Source: Betaproteobacteria bacterium
GTDB lineage: Bacteria > Pseudomonadota > Gammaproteobacteria > Burkholderiales > SG8-39
Length of the DNA: 34,378 bases
Direction: 5' to 3'
Assembly: GCA_947482825.1 (NCBI GenBank)
Contig: CANKMT010000061.1
Location: 1 to 34,378, forward strand
Each line of letters begins with the position of its first letter. Position 1 is the stretch's first letter. Shown piece by piece: positions 1 to 7,918 of the stretch. The position numbers and the translations under genes were made by a program. The notes beneath the pieces are model-generated. The model was given only the letters and a program-made list of their open reading frames with translations, made no database searches and was not told the DNA's origin.

Positions 1-737
1 CCCTGCGCAATGCTGAAATTGCGCGCGAGGCGCCCGAGCACGTAAGGCAGCGCCGCGCCGCCATGCGAGATCACCAGCTTCACGCCTGCATACTTGAGCA
101 GGTGCCCCGAGTGCAGCAGCCTCGCCACCGCAATCGAAGTGTCCGCCACGCGCCCGATCGCGTTCACGAGATCGTAGTCCGCAAGACGCGGCTCGCCGCA
201 CAGGAACATCGGGTGCAGGAACACGCCGGCCTTTGCGTCGGAGGCGGCCTGCCAGAACGGATCGAGATTCGGGTCGTCGAGGTTGCCGCCTTGCCCTTTT
301 GGAAGCGTGCCGATCATCAGCCCGCCGAAACCCGCCTCGATCGCCTCGCCGAGCACCTGCGCAGCCATCGCGCCGTCCTGCAACGGCACCGTCGCAAGCG
401 GCGTGAAGCGCGTCTGGCCGGCGAGTTCCTCTTTCATGCAGGCGTTGATGAAGCGGCTCCACTCGAGGCCCTCAGCCGCGGGCAATTCGTAGCCGAAGCT
501 GTCCAGCCACCCGCCGACGAGCTGGTGGTCGATGCCGTTCTTGTCCATCCAGGCGATGCGATCCGCGAGGTCGGAGAGCTTCGGCATGATCGGGCGCGTC
601 AATTCCCCGCCGGGGAACTGCATGCGGTTGGTGTTGTTCTCGCGCTTGAGCGTGACCGAAGGAAACCGGGAGTGTTCGGAGTCGAAGCGCTCGAACAGCA
701 GTTTTGGGATGTAGTGCGCGTGAATGTCGATGATCAT
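1..737 (-). CDS. Amidohydrolase-2 family hydrolase/decarboxylase (ACMSD-like), 3' end cut by window edge
   Basis: About 245 residues of a TIM-barrel metal-dependent amidohydrolase are present; the C-terminus lies beyond base 1. The frame begins MIIDIHAHY, giving the HxH metal motif (H6, H8) right at the N-terminus, as in aminocarboxymuconate-semialdehyde decarboxylase relatives. Later metal-site-like pieces are GVFLHPMF and VISHGG. Family members remove carboxylates from, or hydrolyse, ring-derived intermediates in aromatic and heteroaromatic catabolism. The start codon (737-735) overlaps the stop of the upstream FAD oxidoreductase as ATGA, so the two are probably translationally coupled and belong to the operon that starts with the molybdenum hydroxylase. 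The substrate cannot be read from sequence. The family call is firm; decarboxylase versus hydrolase is open. Confidence 0.85.
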   Translation of the reverse strand, partial: MIIDIHAHYIPKLLFERFDSEHSRFPSVTLKRENNTNRMQFPGGELTRPIMPKLSDLADRIAWMDKNGIDHQLVGGWLDSFGYELPAAEGLEWSRFINACMKEELAGQTRFTPLATVPLQDGAMAAQVLGEAIEAGFGGLMIGTLPKGQGGNLDDPNLDPFWQAASDAKAGVFLHPMFLCGEPRLADYDLVNAIGRVADTSIAVARLLHSGHLLKYAGVKLVISHGGAALPYVLGRLARNFSIAQ

Positions 738-2143
738 CTTGCCTGCCTCGTCTTCATTTGATTCCTGTTTGTCCACGCGATGGCCGTGCGGCCGGCGATC
801 CTGCCGAACACCAGCGCCCGCATCACCGCCACGGCGTTCGGCGCAGAGCCGTGGAAATGCCCCGTCATCTCCCCGGCGGCATAGAGGCCGGCGATCGGGC
901 CCGCGGCGCCGAGCACTTCGGCTGCGTCATTGGTCGCAATGCCGCCGAAGGTATAGGCGATCGAGCCGACCAGCGGCCAGGCCAGGTAGGGCGGACGGTC
1001 CAGGGAACGCGCCCAGTTCGATTTTGGCGGGACGAGTGAATCCGCAGCCCCGAGTCCGTCGGCGCGCGTTGCGTCGAAGCGCGCGGCATCGCCGGTGCAT
1101 GCGGCGTTGTATTCCCCAATCGTCTTGCGCAACCTGTGCGCGTCGATGCCGGTGAGCGCGGCGAGATCATCGAGCGAGCCGGCACGCACCGGCGGCACTT
1201 CGGAGCGGATTGCGCGCTCATAACCGGCGATGTCGAGCAAGCGTGAATCCAAGATAGCCCAAGCTTTGCGTCCCGGCGTCGAGAAATGGATCGCGCGGGA
1301 AAACTCTTCCCAGGTTTCGTGCACGAGCCCGCGTCCCTCGTTGAAAAAACGCTGCCCTTGCGTATCGACGACGATTCCGTAGGGATACACGAGCACCACG
1401 GGCGCCGGCCCGGTGCTGCGCGGGTCGGTCGGCTCGCTATGCATGCCGTTCCAGTCGCCCGCGGCGAGCGCGCCGGCTTCAAGCGCCATGCGGATGCCTT
1501 CGCCCTCGTCATGAGCCGAGCCTGCCGAGATCGGGCGAAGCGATTCGGCGCCCTCGCCCAGGTGCTCGCGCAGCATTGCAGGGCTGCCCTGGAAGCCCCC
1601 GCTGGCGAGGACCACCGCGCTTGCGCCGATTTGCAACCCGGTGCCGTCAGCGCGTTCGGCCGACACACCTTCGATCCCACCCGCGGATCCGCGAATCAGC
1701 TTGTGCGCGCGGCACTCGTAGAGGAAATTCACGCCCGCGGCTTTCGCGGCATTGGCCAGCGCATCGACGATTGCCCCTCCGCCACCCACCGGCTGGATAC
1801 GCGGCGGTCCCACGCTCAGGTAGTAGCCGGGCGAATGGAATTCGACCCCGTGCCGCTCGAGCCACTGCAGGGCCTCTGGCGCTTCTCTGGCAAGCCGGCG
1901 GAAATAGGCGCGGTCGCCGAATCCGCCGGTGGCCGCGATCATGTCCGCCTCGAAATCCGGCGTCACCTCCGCGCTGGATTTCATTCGCAGGTTCGAGGGG
2001 CTCCAGCGCGTGCCGCCGCCGCTCTGGGGTTGCGCGGTGCGTTCGAGGACCACGATGCGCGCCGAGGGCTGCGCCTCCGCGGCGGCAAGCGCCGCCGCCA
2101 GCCCCGCGGCGCCGTGGCCGACGACGGCGAGGTCAACCCGCAT
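734..2143 (-). CDS. FAD-dependent oxidoreductase, fumarate reductase/tricarballylate dehydrogenase (TcuA)-like
   Basis: A 469-residue flavoprotein. The N-terminal dinucleotide-binding motif GHGAAG (G9, G11, G14) follows a hydrophobic strand and is followed by VVLER, the ribose-binding acid at the end of beta-2. The C-terminal FAD-closing segment reads GEMTGHFHG then LVFGRIAGRTA, typical of the FAD_binding_2 family (fumarate reductase, 3-ketosteroid dehydrogenase, tricarballylate dehydrogenase). There is no signal peptide, so it is probably cytosolic. It lies 21 nt downstream of the Bug binding-protein gene and overlaps the amidohydrolase start by 4 nt. In this operon it may desaturate or reduce an intermediate made by the molybdenum hydroxylase. 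TcuA is the nearest family I recall, but no tcuB or tcuC partner is present, so the substrate is unassigned. Confidence 0.85.
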   Translation of the reverse strand: MRVDLAVVGHGAAGLAAALAAAEAQPSARIVVLERTAQPQSGGGTRWSPSNLRMKSSAEVTPDFEADMIAATGGFGDRAYFRRLAREAPEALQWLERHGVEFHSPGYYLSVGPPRIQPVGGGGAIVDALANAAKAAGVNFLYECRAHKLIRGSAGGIEGVSAERADGTGLQIGASAVVLASGGFQGSPAMLREHLGEGAESLRPISAGSAHDEGEGIRMALEAGALAAGDWNGMHSEPTDPRSTGPAPVVLVYPYGIVVDTQGQRFFNEGRGLVHETWEEFSRAIHFSTPGRKAWAILDSRLLDIAGYERAIRSEVPPVRAGSLDDLAALTGIDAHRLRKTIGEYNAACTGDAARFDATRADGLGAADSLVPPKSNWARSLDRPPYLAWPLVGSIAYTFGGIATNDAAEVLGAAGPIAGLYAAGEMTGHFHGSAPNAVAVMRALVFGRIAGRTAIAWTNRNQMKTRQAR

Positions 2144-2164
2144 CTTTGCCCGCCGCGGGCACCT

Positions 2165-3133
2165 TCAGTTGGCCTTGATGTTGGCTTCTTTCACGAGCTT
2201 GGCATTCGAGACCACTTCCTCGCGCAGCAGCGCATCGAAAGCTTCCGGCGTGAAGATGCGCACGTCCTGGTTCAGGCTTGCCCAGCGCGCCTTGATCTCG
2301 GGCGAATTGAGAGCCTTGACTGCTTCGGCGTGGATCCTGCCGACGATTTCGCGCGGCGTCTTCGCCTGGACGCCCATGCCGACCCAGAACGGCTGCGCGG
2401 AATTCGGCACGCCGGCTTCCTCGGTGGTAGGCAGGTCCGGCTGGGTCGAGGTGCGTTGCTTCGAGCTCACCGCGAGCGCGCGCAAGCGCCCGTCCTTCAC
2501 CATCGGCATCACGTTGCCGATCGGGCAAAAGCAATAGTCGACCCGGCCGCTCAGCACATCGGTGAGCGATTCGGGCGTGCCTTTGTAGGGCACTGAAAGC
2601 ACGTCGATGCCGGCACTGAGGCGAAAACGTTCCGTGGTCAGGTGCGTTGCGCTCCCCGCGCCGATCACGGCCGCGTTCATCTTGCCCGGGTTCGCCTTGG
2701 CCGCGGCAATAAGGTCCTTGACCGATCTGATGTCCCGGTCGGCGCGCACGGCCAGGGCATTGGCGATGTCGGCGAGCATGGTGATGCCCGAGAGGTCCTT
2801 GAGCGTGTCGTACGGAAGGTTGGGCACGGTCGAGGGCGTGACGGTCCACGACGAGGACATCACCAGGAGCGTATAGCCGTCGGGGTCGGACTTCGCGACC
2901 AGGCTCATCGCGATGCTGCCGCTGCCGCCGGGGCGATTCTCGACGATGAAGGGCTGCCCGGTCTGGGCGGCGAGGCTTGCGGCGATCGCGCGGCCGGTGA
3001 TGTCCGTACCGCTGCCGGGAGGCAAGGCCACTACGACCTTGACCGGCTTGGTCGGCCAGGCCTGCGCAAACGCGCCCGACGTCACGACGCAAAGGACGCC
3101 GATTGCGCCGCATATTCTAAATGTGTTCTTCAT
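2165..3133 (-). CDS. Tripartite tricarboxylate transporter substrate-binding protein (Bug family)
   Basis: A 322-residue periplasmic binding protein. The start at 3133 (MKNTFRICGAIG) gives a clear signal peptide, charged then hydrophobic and ending GAFAQ-AWP; the frame stays open further upstream but that stretch lies inside the preceding gene. The mature part begins with the Bug hallmark WPTKPVKVVVALPPGSGTD and has IVENRPGGSGSIA and the usual GYTLL segment. Bug proteins capture small organic acids or aromatic carboxylates for TctA/TctB membrane subunits. No tctA or tctB is visible here, so it is an orphan receptor, which is common in betaproteobacteria. Its ATG overlaps the stop of the large hydroxylase subunit by 4 nt, tying uptake or sensing to that enzyme. 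Confidence 0.95.
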   Translation of the reverse strand: MKNTFRICGAIGVLCVVTSGAFAQAWPTKPVKVVVALPPGSGTDITGRAIAASLAAQTGQPFIVENRPGGSGSIAMSLVAKSDPDGYTLLVMSSSWTVTPSTVPNLPYDTLKDLSGITMLADIANALAVRADRDIRSVKDLIAAAKANPGKMNAAVIGAGSATHLTTERFRLSAGIDVLSVPYKGTPESLTDVLSGRVDYCFCPIGNVMPMVKDGRLRALAVSSKQRTSTQPDLPTTEEAGVPNSAQPFWVGMGVQAKTPREIVGRIHAEAVKALNSPEIKARWASLNQDVRIFTPEAFDALLREEVVSNAKLVKEANIKAN

Positions 3134-5532
3134 TTCGAACTCTCTCCTTGAAGGGTTGTCCAGATCGCGAGCGGCGTCATGGGCAGCTCGTCGACCGATT
3201 TCCCGAGCGCCGCGAGGGCGTCGTTGATCGCGCTTGCGATCGCCGCGGGCGCGCCGAGATACCCGGCCTCGCCCGAACCCTTCTGCCCGAACTCGGTCAG
3301 CGGCGAGCGCGTGCAGTGATCGACGATCTCGATTCCCGGCACCTCCATCGCGCTTGGCATAAGGTAATCCATGAACGTCTGGCTGGCGAGTTGCCCGTTG
3401 TCGCTGAACGCAAATTTCTCGTACAGCGCCGCCCCGATCCCGTGCGCAATGCCGCCGTAGGTCATGCCGTGCACGATGGCCGGGTTGATCATCGTGCCGC
3501 AGTCGTGGCCACAAACGTAGTCGAGGATCTTCGGCTGCGCGGTGAGCGGGTCGATCTCCACGAGCACAATGTGGGCTTCGAACGAGTAGCACGGGTACAT
3601 CTGGATTCGTCCGTCGGCCGTCGGCAGGCCGCCCCCGGTGGGCACCTCCCAGACGAACTTGGCCTGCAGGCCGGGCTCCAGGCCGGGCGGCAGCTTGTGG
3701 AACTTGCGGTGCGCGATTTCGACCAGCTGGTCCCACGACAGCGACTTCGACGCGTCGTCCCCTACCGAAATGTTGCCGTCGCGATACTCGAGCGCAGCTT
3801 CAGGAACACCGAGGTTATGGGCCGCGATGGCCATCAGCGCGGCCTTGATCTTCTTGGCAGCACCGGCCGCGGCGCCGCCGAGCATGATCGCCATGCGGCT
3901 GCCCACCGGGCTGTTCGAGGGCAGCGCGTTGAGCGAATCGGCATGCACGACGCGAATCGAATCCGGGTCGCGCTCGAGCACTTCGCCAAGGACGGTGGAC
4001 ACCAGCGTCTCGTGTCCCTGGCCGGAGGTCGAAGTATTCATGACGCCGGTGATCGCCCCGGAGAGGTCGACTCGCACGAGACACGAGTCCATCCATGTGG
4101 TGGTCTCGTTCTTCGGGTTGAAGAGCGGCTCGAAGGCCGAGTTGCCACCGGACGGTTCCAGGCAAGTGGCGATGCCGATGCCGGCGAGACGGCCGGCCTC
4201 TCTCGCGGCATCGCGTGCGGCGACCAAGTCGTCGAACTTCGCCGCATCGAGCGCCTTGTCGAGCACGGCCTCGAAGTCGCCGCTGTCGTAAGTCGAGCCG
4301 CTCGGGATCAGGTAGGGGAACTGGTCTTTCGCGATGAAATTCTTCCTGCGCAGCTCGATGCGATCCATGCCGAGGTGCCGCGCGATCCGGTCGATCGCGG
4401 TCTCGATCGCGTAGTTGGTCGGCGCCTGACCGAAACCGCGTACTGCCTCCTGGGCGGTCTTGTTGGTGAGCACCGAGATCGGCTCGTACTCCACGCTGTT
4501 GATCCGGTAGGGCCCGACGATCGCGCCGACCGGCTTGCCCAGTTGCAGCGGCGAGCGGCCCGCATAGGCACCCACATCATCGAGCGCGCGGATCTTCAGC
4601 GACCGGATCGTGCCGTCGCCATCGAATGCCGCGGTCATGTCGAAAATGCGGTCCGGCCCGTGCATGTCGCCGCCGCGCATGTTTTCCAGGCGGTCTTCGA
4701 TGAAGCGCACCGGCATCCCGAGGCGCTTGGCGAGATAGCCGACCAGCACCGTGTGCTTGATGCCGCGCTTGACGCCGTAGCTGCCGCCAACATCGACATC
4801 GAAGTGCACGCGCACCGCATTGCCGGGCAGGCGCAGTGCTCGCGCGGTCTGGTCGGGGAACTTCGGCATCTGGATCGACGCCCAGATATCGAGCAGTTGC
4901 GTGCCCGGATGCCACTGCGCGGCCACGCCGAAAGTCTCGATCGGCACCGTGGCGCTGCGGCCCCAGTGCACGCGGAACGAAAGCTGGTGTTGCGAGTGGG
5001 CGAAGTCCTCCGCCACCGGTCCCCAGGTAAAAGTCCTGCGGTAGAGCACGTTGCTGCCGTGGTCCGGGTGGACCAGCACCGCGTCCGGAAGAAGTGCCTG
5101 CTCTGGGTCGAGCACGTAGGGCGTCGGCTCGTAGTCGATCTCGACCTTCTCGGCGGCATCCTCGGCCAGCGCGCGGGAATCGGCCACGACGGCCACGATC
5201 CATTCGCCGGCATAGCGCACCACGCCGTGTGCAAGCGGGTAGCGAACGACTTTCGGCGTGTCGACGCCGACCAGCAAAGGGTCGACGTTGGCGCAGAGCT
5301 CTTCGCCGGTGAGGACGTAGTGCACGCCTTCCATGGCCAGCGCCGCCTCGGTACGGATCGCCTTGATACGCGCCGACGCATGCGGACTCGTGACCAGCGC
5401 GACGTGCTTCATGCCGGGCAACGCAATGTCGGCCACATAGCGGCCCCGGCCGGTCACGAAGCGCGGATCCTCCTTGGTGCGGCGCTGCTTGCCGATGTAG
5501 CGGAACGCCGCCGGCTCGGGAGCGGAACTCAT
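3130..5532 (-). CDS. Xanthine dehydrogenase-family molybdopterin-binding large subunit (CoxL-like, not form I CODH)
   Basis: An 800-residue molybdenum-cofactor subunit. It starts MSSAPEP at 5532, where the ATG overlaps the small-subunit stop by 4 nt. The N-terminal aldehyde oxidase a/b-hammerhead domain (about residues 25-135) is followed by the Mo-binding domains. GGSYGVKRG (249-257) and the C-terminal GSGEAG, whose E755 is the probable catalytic glutamate, fit the family. The active-site loop reads AVRGFGQ (363-369). Form I CO dehydrogenases carry AYRCSFR with the Cu-binding cysteine and form II carry AYRGAGR; neither is present, so CO oxidation is unlikely and an aldehyde, purine or N-heteroaromatic substrate is more plausible. 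It is the catalytic subunit of the heterotrimer with the next two genes and needs molybdopterin cytosine dinucleotide insertion. Confidence 0.92.
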   Translation of the reverse strand: MSSAPEPAAFRYIGKQRRTKEDPRFVTGRGRYVADIALPGMKHVALVTSPHASARIKAIRTEAALAMEGVHYVLTGEELCANVDPLLVGVDTPKVVRYPLAHGVVRYAGEWIVAVVADSRALAEDAAEKVEIDYEPTPYVLDPEQALLPDAVLVHPDHGSNVLYRRTFTWGPVAEDFAHSQHQLSFRVHWGRSATVPIETFGVAAQWHPGTQLLDIWASIQMPKFPDQTARALRLPGNAVRVHFDVDVGGSYGVKRGIKHTVLVGYLAKRLGMPVRFIEDRLENMRGGDMHGPDRIFDMTAAFDGDGTIRSLKIRALDDVGAYAGRSPLQLGKPVGAIVGPYRINSVEYEPISVLTNKTAQEAVRGFGQAPTNYAIETAIDRIARHLGMDRIELRRKNFIAKDQFPYLIPSGSTYDSGDFEAVLDKALDAAKFDDLVAARDAAREAGRLAGIGIATCLEPSGGNSAFEPLFNPKNETTTWMDSCLVRVDLSGAITGVMNTSTSGQGHETLVSTVLGEVLERDPDSIRVVHADSLNALPSNSPVGSRMAIMLGGAAAGAAKKIKAALMAIAAHNLGVPEAALEYRDGNISVGDDASKSLSWDQLVEIAHRKFHKLPPGLEPGLQAKFVWEVPTGGGLPTADGRIQMYPCYSFEAHIVLVEIDPLTAQPKILDYVCGHDCGTMINPAIVHGMTYGGIAHGIGAALYEKFAFSDNGQLASQTFMDYLMPSAMEVPGIEIVDHCTRSPLTEFGQKGSGEAGYLGAPAAIASAINDALAALGKSVDELPMTPLAIWTTLQGESSK

Positions 5533-6020
5533 TTCGCCCCCTTCGCAATATTCTCTGCCGCAAGTTGTACTGCCTGGACGATCTGCTTGTACCCAGTGCA
5601 GCGGCAGAGATTCCCGCCGATGGCGTCGCGGATCTCGGCTTCGCTCGGCGCGGGGTTCGACTCGAGCAATGCGTGCGAGGCCACGATCATCGCCGGCGTG
5701 CAGTAGCCGCATTGCAGCGCGTGCATTTCGCAAAACGCATCCTGCAGCACGCCGGGGGTGCCGTCGGGGTTGGAGAGGCCTTCGATGGTGGTGACCGAGC
5801 AGCCCTCGGCCTGCACCGCGTACATGAGGCAGGAGCGGACGGGCTCGTTGTCCAGGAGGATCGAGCACGCGCCGCAGATGCCGTGCTCGCAGCCGACGTG
5901 CGTGCCCGTGAGCCGCAACGTGTCGCGCAGGAAATCGACCAGCGTCTGGCGCGAAGGGACTTCGGCCTCGACGTCCTTGCCGTTGACCTTGAGCCTGACC
6001 TTGTAGAGGCGCTCGCTCAT
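5529..6020 (-). CDS. (2Fe-2S)-binding small subunit of molybdenum hydroxylase (CoxS-like)
   Basis: A 163-residue electron-transfer subunit. The N-terminal plant-ferredoxin-type cluster is ligated by C44, C49, C52 and C64 (CEHGICGAC...C). The second, helical cluster uses C104 and C107 (CGYC) and C139 and C141 (CRC). The length and the order of the two clusters match CoxS/QorS/XdhC-type small subunits. It passes electrons from the Mo site of the large subunit to the FAD of the medium subunit. The start MSERLYK at 6020 was chosen because it begins directly at the ferredoxin fold and overlaps the stop of the FAD subunit as ATGA; its own stop overlaps the large-subunit start the same way. The subunit is intact, with all eight cysteines. 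Confidence 0.95.
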   Translation of the reverse strand: MSERLYKVRLKVNGKDVEAEVPSRQTLVDFLRDTLRLTGTHVGCEHGICGACSILLDNEPVRSCLMYAVQAEGCSVTTIEGLSNPDGTPGVLQDAFCEMHALQCGYCTPAMIVASHALLESNPAPSEAEIRDAIGGNLCRCTGYKQIVQAVQLAAENIAKGAK

Positions 6021-6886
6021 TGCGCGTCCTCCACGGCCGACGCAAGAGCCCGCGCGGCCGTCACGCGCGCGAGGTGCCTGCGGTAATCGGCTGTCGCGTG
6101 CAGGTCCCCATCCGCGTCGATAAGGTCGGCGGCCGCGCCTGCGGCTTCCACGATGGCGAGCTCGTCGAGCTTCCTGCCGACCAGCATCTCGCCGACTTCG
6201 GGCAGCGCATGCGGGAACGGCGAAGCCCCGCCGATGCCGAGCGCGGCCCGGATGCACCGGCCTTCCTCGTCCAGCGCCACCTGCGCGCAGGCCGAGACCA
6301 GCGCAAAGTCGCCGTGCCGGATGCTGACCTCGATGAACGCGCACCCGACGCGCGCCTCGCCCCAGGTGGGGAAACGGATCTCGGCCAGGCACTGCTCGGG
6401 CGCGATCGCCGTGACCATCGGCGCGAAGAAAAACTCTCTCGCCTGCACTTCGCTTGTGGCCGATGCGTCCTTTAACACCAGCGTGGCATCGAGCACGCAG
6501 GCCACCAGCGGGATCTCGGCCGATGGGTCGGCGTGCACGATCGAGCCGCCGACGGTGCCGCGATTCCTCGTCTGCACGTGGCCGACCCACTTGAGCGCGC
6601 GACCCAGGAGAGGCAGGTTCGCCTGCGCGCCGGAATCGCGTTCGATGACGCATTGGCGGACCGCCGCGCCGATGGTGAGGGTGTTGTCGTCGATGGAGAT
6701 CGCTTTCAGTTCCTCCAGCCGATTGATGTCCACCAGCCAGGCCGGCCGCGCCAGCCGCATGGCCATCATCGGCACGAGGCTCTGCCCACCGGCGATCAAC
6801 TTGGCGTCGGGACCGTGTTCTTCGAGGAGGGCGCAGGCTTCGGCGAGCGATTCGGGACGGACGTATTCGAACGGGGCGGCTTTCAT
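6017..6886 (-). CDS. FAD-binding medium subunit of molybdenum hydroxylase (CoxM-like)
   Basis: A 289-residue subunit of the FAD_binding_5/CO_deh_flav_C type. The two flavin loops are visible: AGGQS at 32-36 and TVGGS at 111-115, followed by VHADPSAEIP. The C-terminal CO-dehydrogenase flavoprotein domain follows. I chose the start MKAAPFEYVRPESL at 6886 because the family begins with this phrase; an upstream GTG or ATG would add only a few unconserved residues. It is the first gene of the operon M-S-L-Bug-FAD-amidohydrolase, and its stop overlaps the small-subunit start by 4 nt. It receives electrons from the 2Fe-2S subunit and hands them to an unknown acceptor. The promoter must lie in the 84 bp between 6886 and the toxin relic, where I see no convincing -35/-10 pair. 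Confidence 0.94.
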   Translation of the reverse strand: MKAAPFEYVRPESLAEACALLEEHGPDAKLIAGGQSLVPMMAMRLARPAWLVDINRLEELKAISIDDNTLTIGAAVRQCVIERDSGAQANLPLLGRALKWVGHVQTRNRGTVGGSIVHADPSAEIPLVACVLDATLVLKDASATSEVQAREFFFAPMVTAIAPEQCLAEIRFPTWGEARVGCAFIEVSIRHGDFALVSACAQVALDEEGRCIRAALGIGGASPFPHALPEVGEMLVGRKLDELAIVEAAGAAADLIDADGDLHATADYRRHLARVTAARALASAVEDAQ

Positions 6887-6970
6887 AGGGCGAATGATGC
6901 ACTGCAAATGCCGATTCGGGGCTACCGTTCCACAGGGTCAATCGACGGTTAGAGCCCGCGTTTCACAACT

Positions 6971-7188
6971 TCATTGCCGAATCCTGATTCGATGAACTTC
7001 CACCAGCAAAAGCTTGCCTCGGTAGTGGCTCATTTGCGGATACATGGAGCAATACGCCAGCAGCCGGTTCATCAGCGCCGGTATCGATTCAGGATGATTT
7101 CTCAATTGTAGCGAGACGATCCCTCGGTACGCAGCAGACGGACAACCAAAGCCGGAACGCAATGATCGGCAAAAAATCTCAAGCTCAT
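6971..7188 (-). pseudogene. Decayed DUF5615 PIN-like toxin, internally deleted and frameshifted
   Basis: An ATG at 7188-7186 overlaps the stop of the DUF433 gene (TGATG) and opens MSLRFFADHCVPALVVRLL, the expected N-terminus of a DUF5615 Mut7-C/PIN-like protein. That frame stops after 30 codons (SSRYN, stop). From about 7125 a different frame carries the C-terminal part of the same family: YRGIVSLQLRNHPES, then SHYRGKLLLVEVHRIRIRQ, ending at 6971. The middle of the domain, roughly 40-50 residues with the central acidic residues, is missing. The sequence at the join (TACCGAGGGA, about 7119-7128) can be read in both frames, which fits deletion between two short matching stretches. The product would be non-functional while the partner DUF433 gene is intact. 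Confidence 0.8.
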
Positions 7189-7412
7189 CAGACGTCGACT
7201 TCAAAGGCCGCCAATTCTCGCGCATAGTCCAGGCAAGCGGCGATCTGCTGCTCCTTGAGATCGGGAAATTCAGCAATGATTTTTTCCGCGTTGTCGCCCT
7301 CTGCCAAATACCCCAGTATCAGGCTAACGGGTATTCGCGTGCCCTTGATTCGCGGTTTACCGCGCAGTACGTCGGGTGTGCTTTCTATGTGATCCTGCCA
7401 ATTGACGCGCAT
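7188..7412 (-). CDS. DUF433 family antitoxin
   Basis: A 74-residue protein starting MRVNWQDHIESTPDVLRGKP at 7412. It has the DUF433 core: KPRIKGTRIPVSLILGYLAEG, then the helix containing IIAEFPDLKEQQIAACLDYA. DUF433 proteins carry a winged-helix-like fold and typically precede a DUF5615 PIN-like ribonuclease, with which they form a predicted type II toxin-antitoxin pair. Here the stop overlaps the start of that partner by one nucleotide (TGATG), the normal coupling, but the partner is broken. The gene itself shows no damage. It lies 43 nt downstream of higA, so it may be co-transcribed with the antitoxins upstream or have its own promoter in that gap. Confidence 0.9.
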   Translation of the reverse strand: MRVNWQDHIESTPDVLRGKPRIKGTRIPVSLILGYLAEGDNAEKIIAEFPDLKEQQIAACLDYARELAAFEVDV

Positions 7413-7455
7413 ATTGACCTCTCTCGTAAGAAGGGCTGACACCGTATCTTCGGAT

Positions 7456-7818
7456 TCAGCGGCGGCCTTGCCGAACCCCGGCGGGAGCATGGCCATATTC
7501 CGGGACCTGTTGTCGGACCACCGCCCCATCTGCGGTCCAGGGCGTGATCTTCGCCAAAGTCTTAGCAAGAACGTCTTTCGCCTGGGCTGCTTCGTAGTCC
7601 ATTTGCAGGCCAGTCCAAAAACCGTCGGACATGCCGAAGAAGCGAGACAACCTTAAGCCGGTATCGGCCGTGACTCCGCGAGTGCCGGACACGATCTCGC
7701 CGATCCGGCGCTGCGGCACACCGATCTCTTTTGCCAGCCGGTACTGCGTGATGCCCATGGGCTTCAGGAATTCTTCAATGAGAATCTCGCCCGGGTGCGG
7801 ATAAGGGATCCTTCGCAT
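7456..7818 (-). CDS. higA: HigA-family antitoxin (XRE helix-turn-helix)
   Basis: A 120-residue DNA-binding antitoxin starting MRRIPYPHPGEILIEEFLK at 7818, preceded by a GGAG ribosome-binding site. The HTH_3 domain occupies about residues 20-75: GITQYRLAKEIGVPQRRIGEIVSG, then RGVTADTGLRLSRFFGMSDGFW, the HigA signature. It normally represses its own promoter and neutralises the HigB mRNA interferase encoded just upstream. Here only the tail of higB remains 12 nt upstream, so the protein is an orphan antitoxin. After KITPWTADG the last twenty-odd residues (GAVVRQQVPEYG...) look unlike the usual C-terminus and could result from a small frameshift. The family assignment is solid. Confidence 0.9.
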   Translation of the reverse strand: MRRIPYPHPGEILIEEFLKPMGITQYRLAKEIGVPQRRIGEIVSGTRGVTADTGLRLSRFFGMSDGFWTGLQMDYEAAQAKDVLAKTLAKITPWTADGAVVRQQVPEYGHAPAGVRQGRR

Positions 7819-7829
7819 AGGGTGCTCCG

Positions 7830-7907
7830 TCAATGGTAATCCACGATCTCCACGTCTTCGGGGCCTTCTGCCGTCCACCGAAAGCACACGCGAAATTTGG
7901 AACTCGA
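7830..7907 (-). pseudogene. C-terminal remnant of HigB toxin
   Basis: Immediately upstream of higA one frame reads SKFRVCFRWTAEGPEDVEIV then DYH and a stop at 7832-7830. This matches the C-terminal strand pair of HigB/RelE-fold toxins (QWRICFRW...GPEDVEIVDYH). The spacing to higA and the order toxin-antitoxin are those of a normal higBA operon. Upstream of about 7907 homology ends, and the vapC stop codon (7921-7919) lies only 12 nt away, so roughly the first 65-70 residues of HigB have been lost at this junction. There is no start codon for the remnant. It probably remains because it carries the leader of higA. Confidence 0.75.
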
Positions 7908-7918
7908 ACATACGCGCC

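Noticed and set aside
734..2600. Long plus-strand frames opposite the FAD oxidoreductase and Bug genes
   Set aside because: No domain is visible, and the minus-strand genes have clear motifs, signal peptide and operon overlaps.
3121..5706. An 861-codon open frame on the plus strand antisense to the molybdenum hydroxylase large subunit
   Set aside because: It has an Arg/His-rich, low-complexity translation with no family features and is explained by GC-rich third positions of the real gene.
3130..6886. Naming the genes coxL, coxS and coxM as a true CO dehydrogenase
   Set aside because: The active-site loop lacks the CODH signatures, so only family-level names are used.
6930..6945. TTGACC on the minus strand as the -35 of the hydroxylase operon
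   Set aside because: The sequence 17 nt downstream (CGAATC) is not a credible -10.
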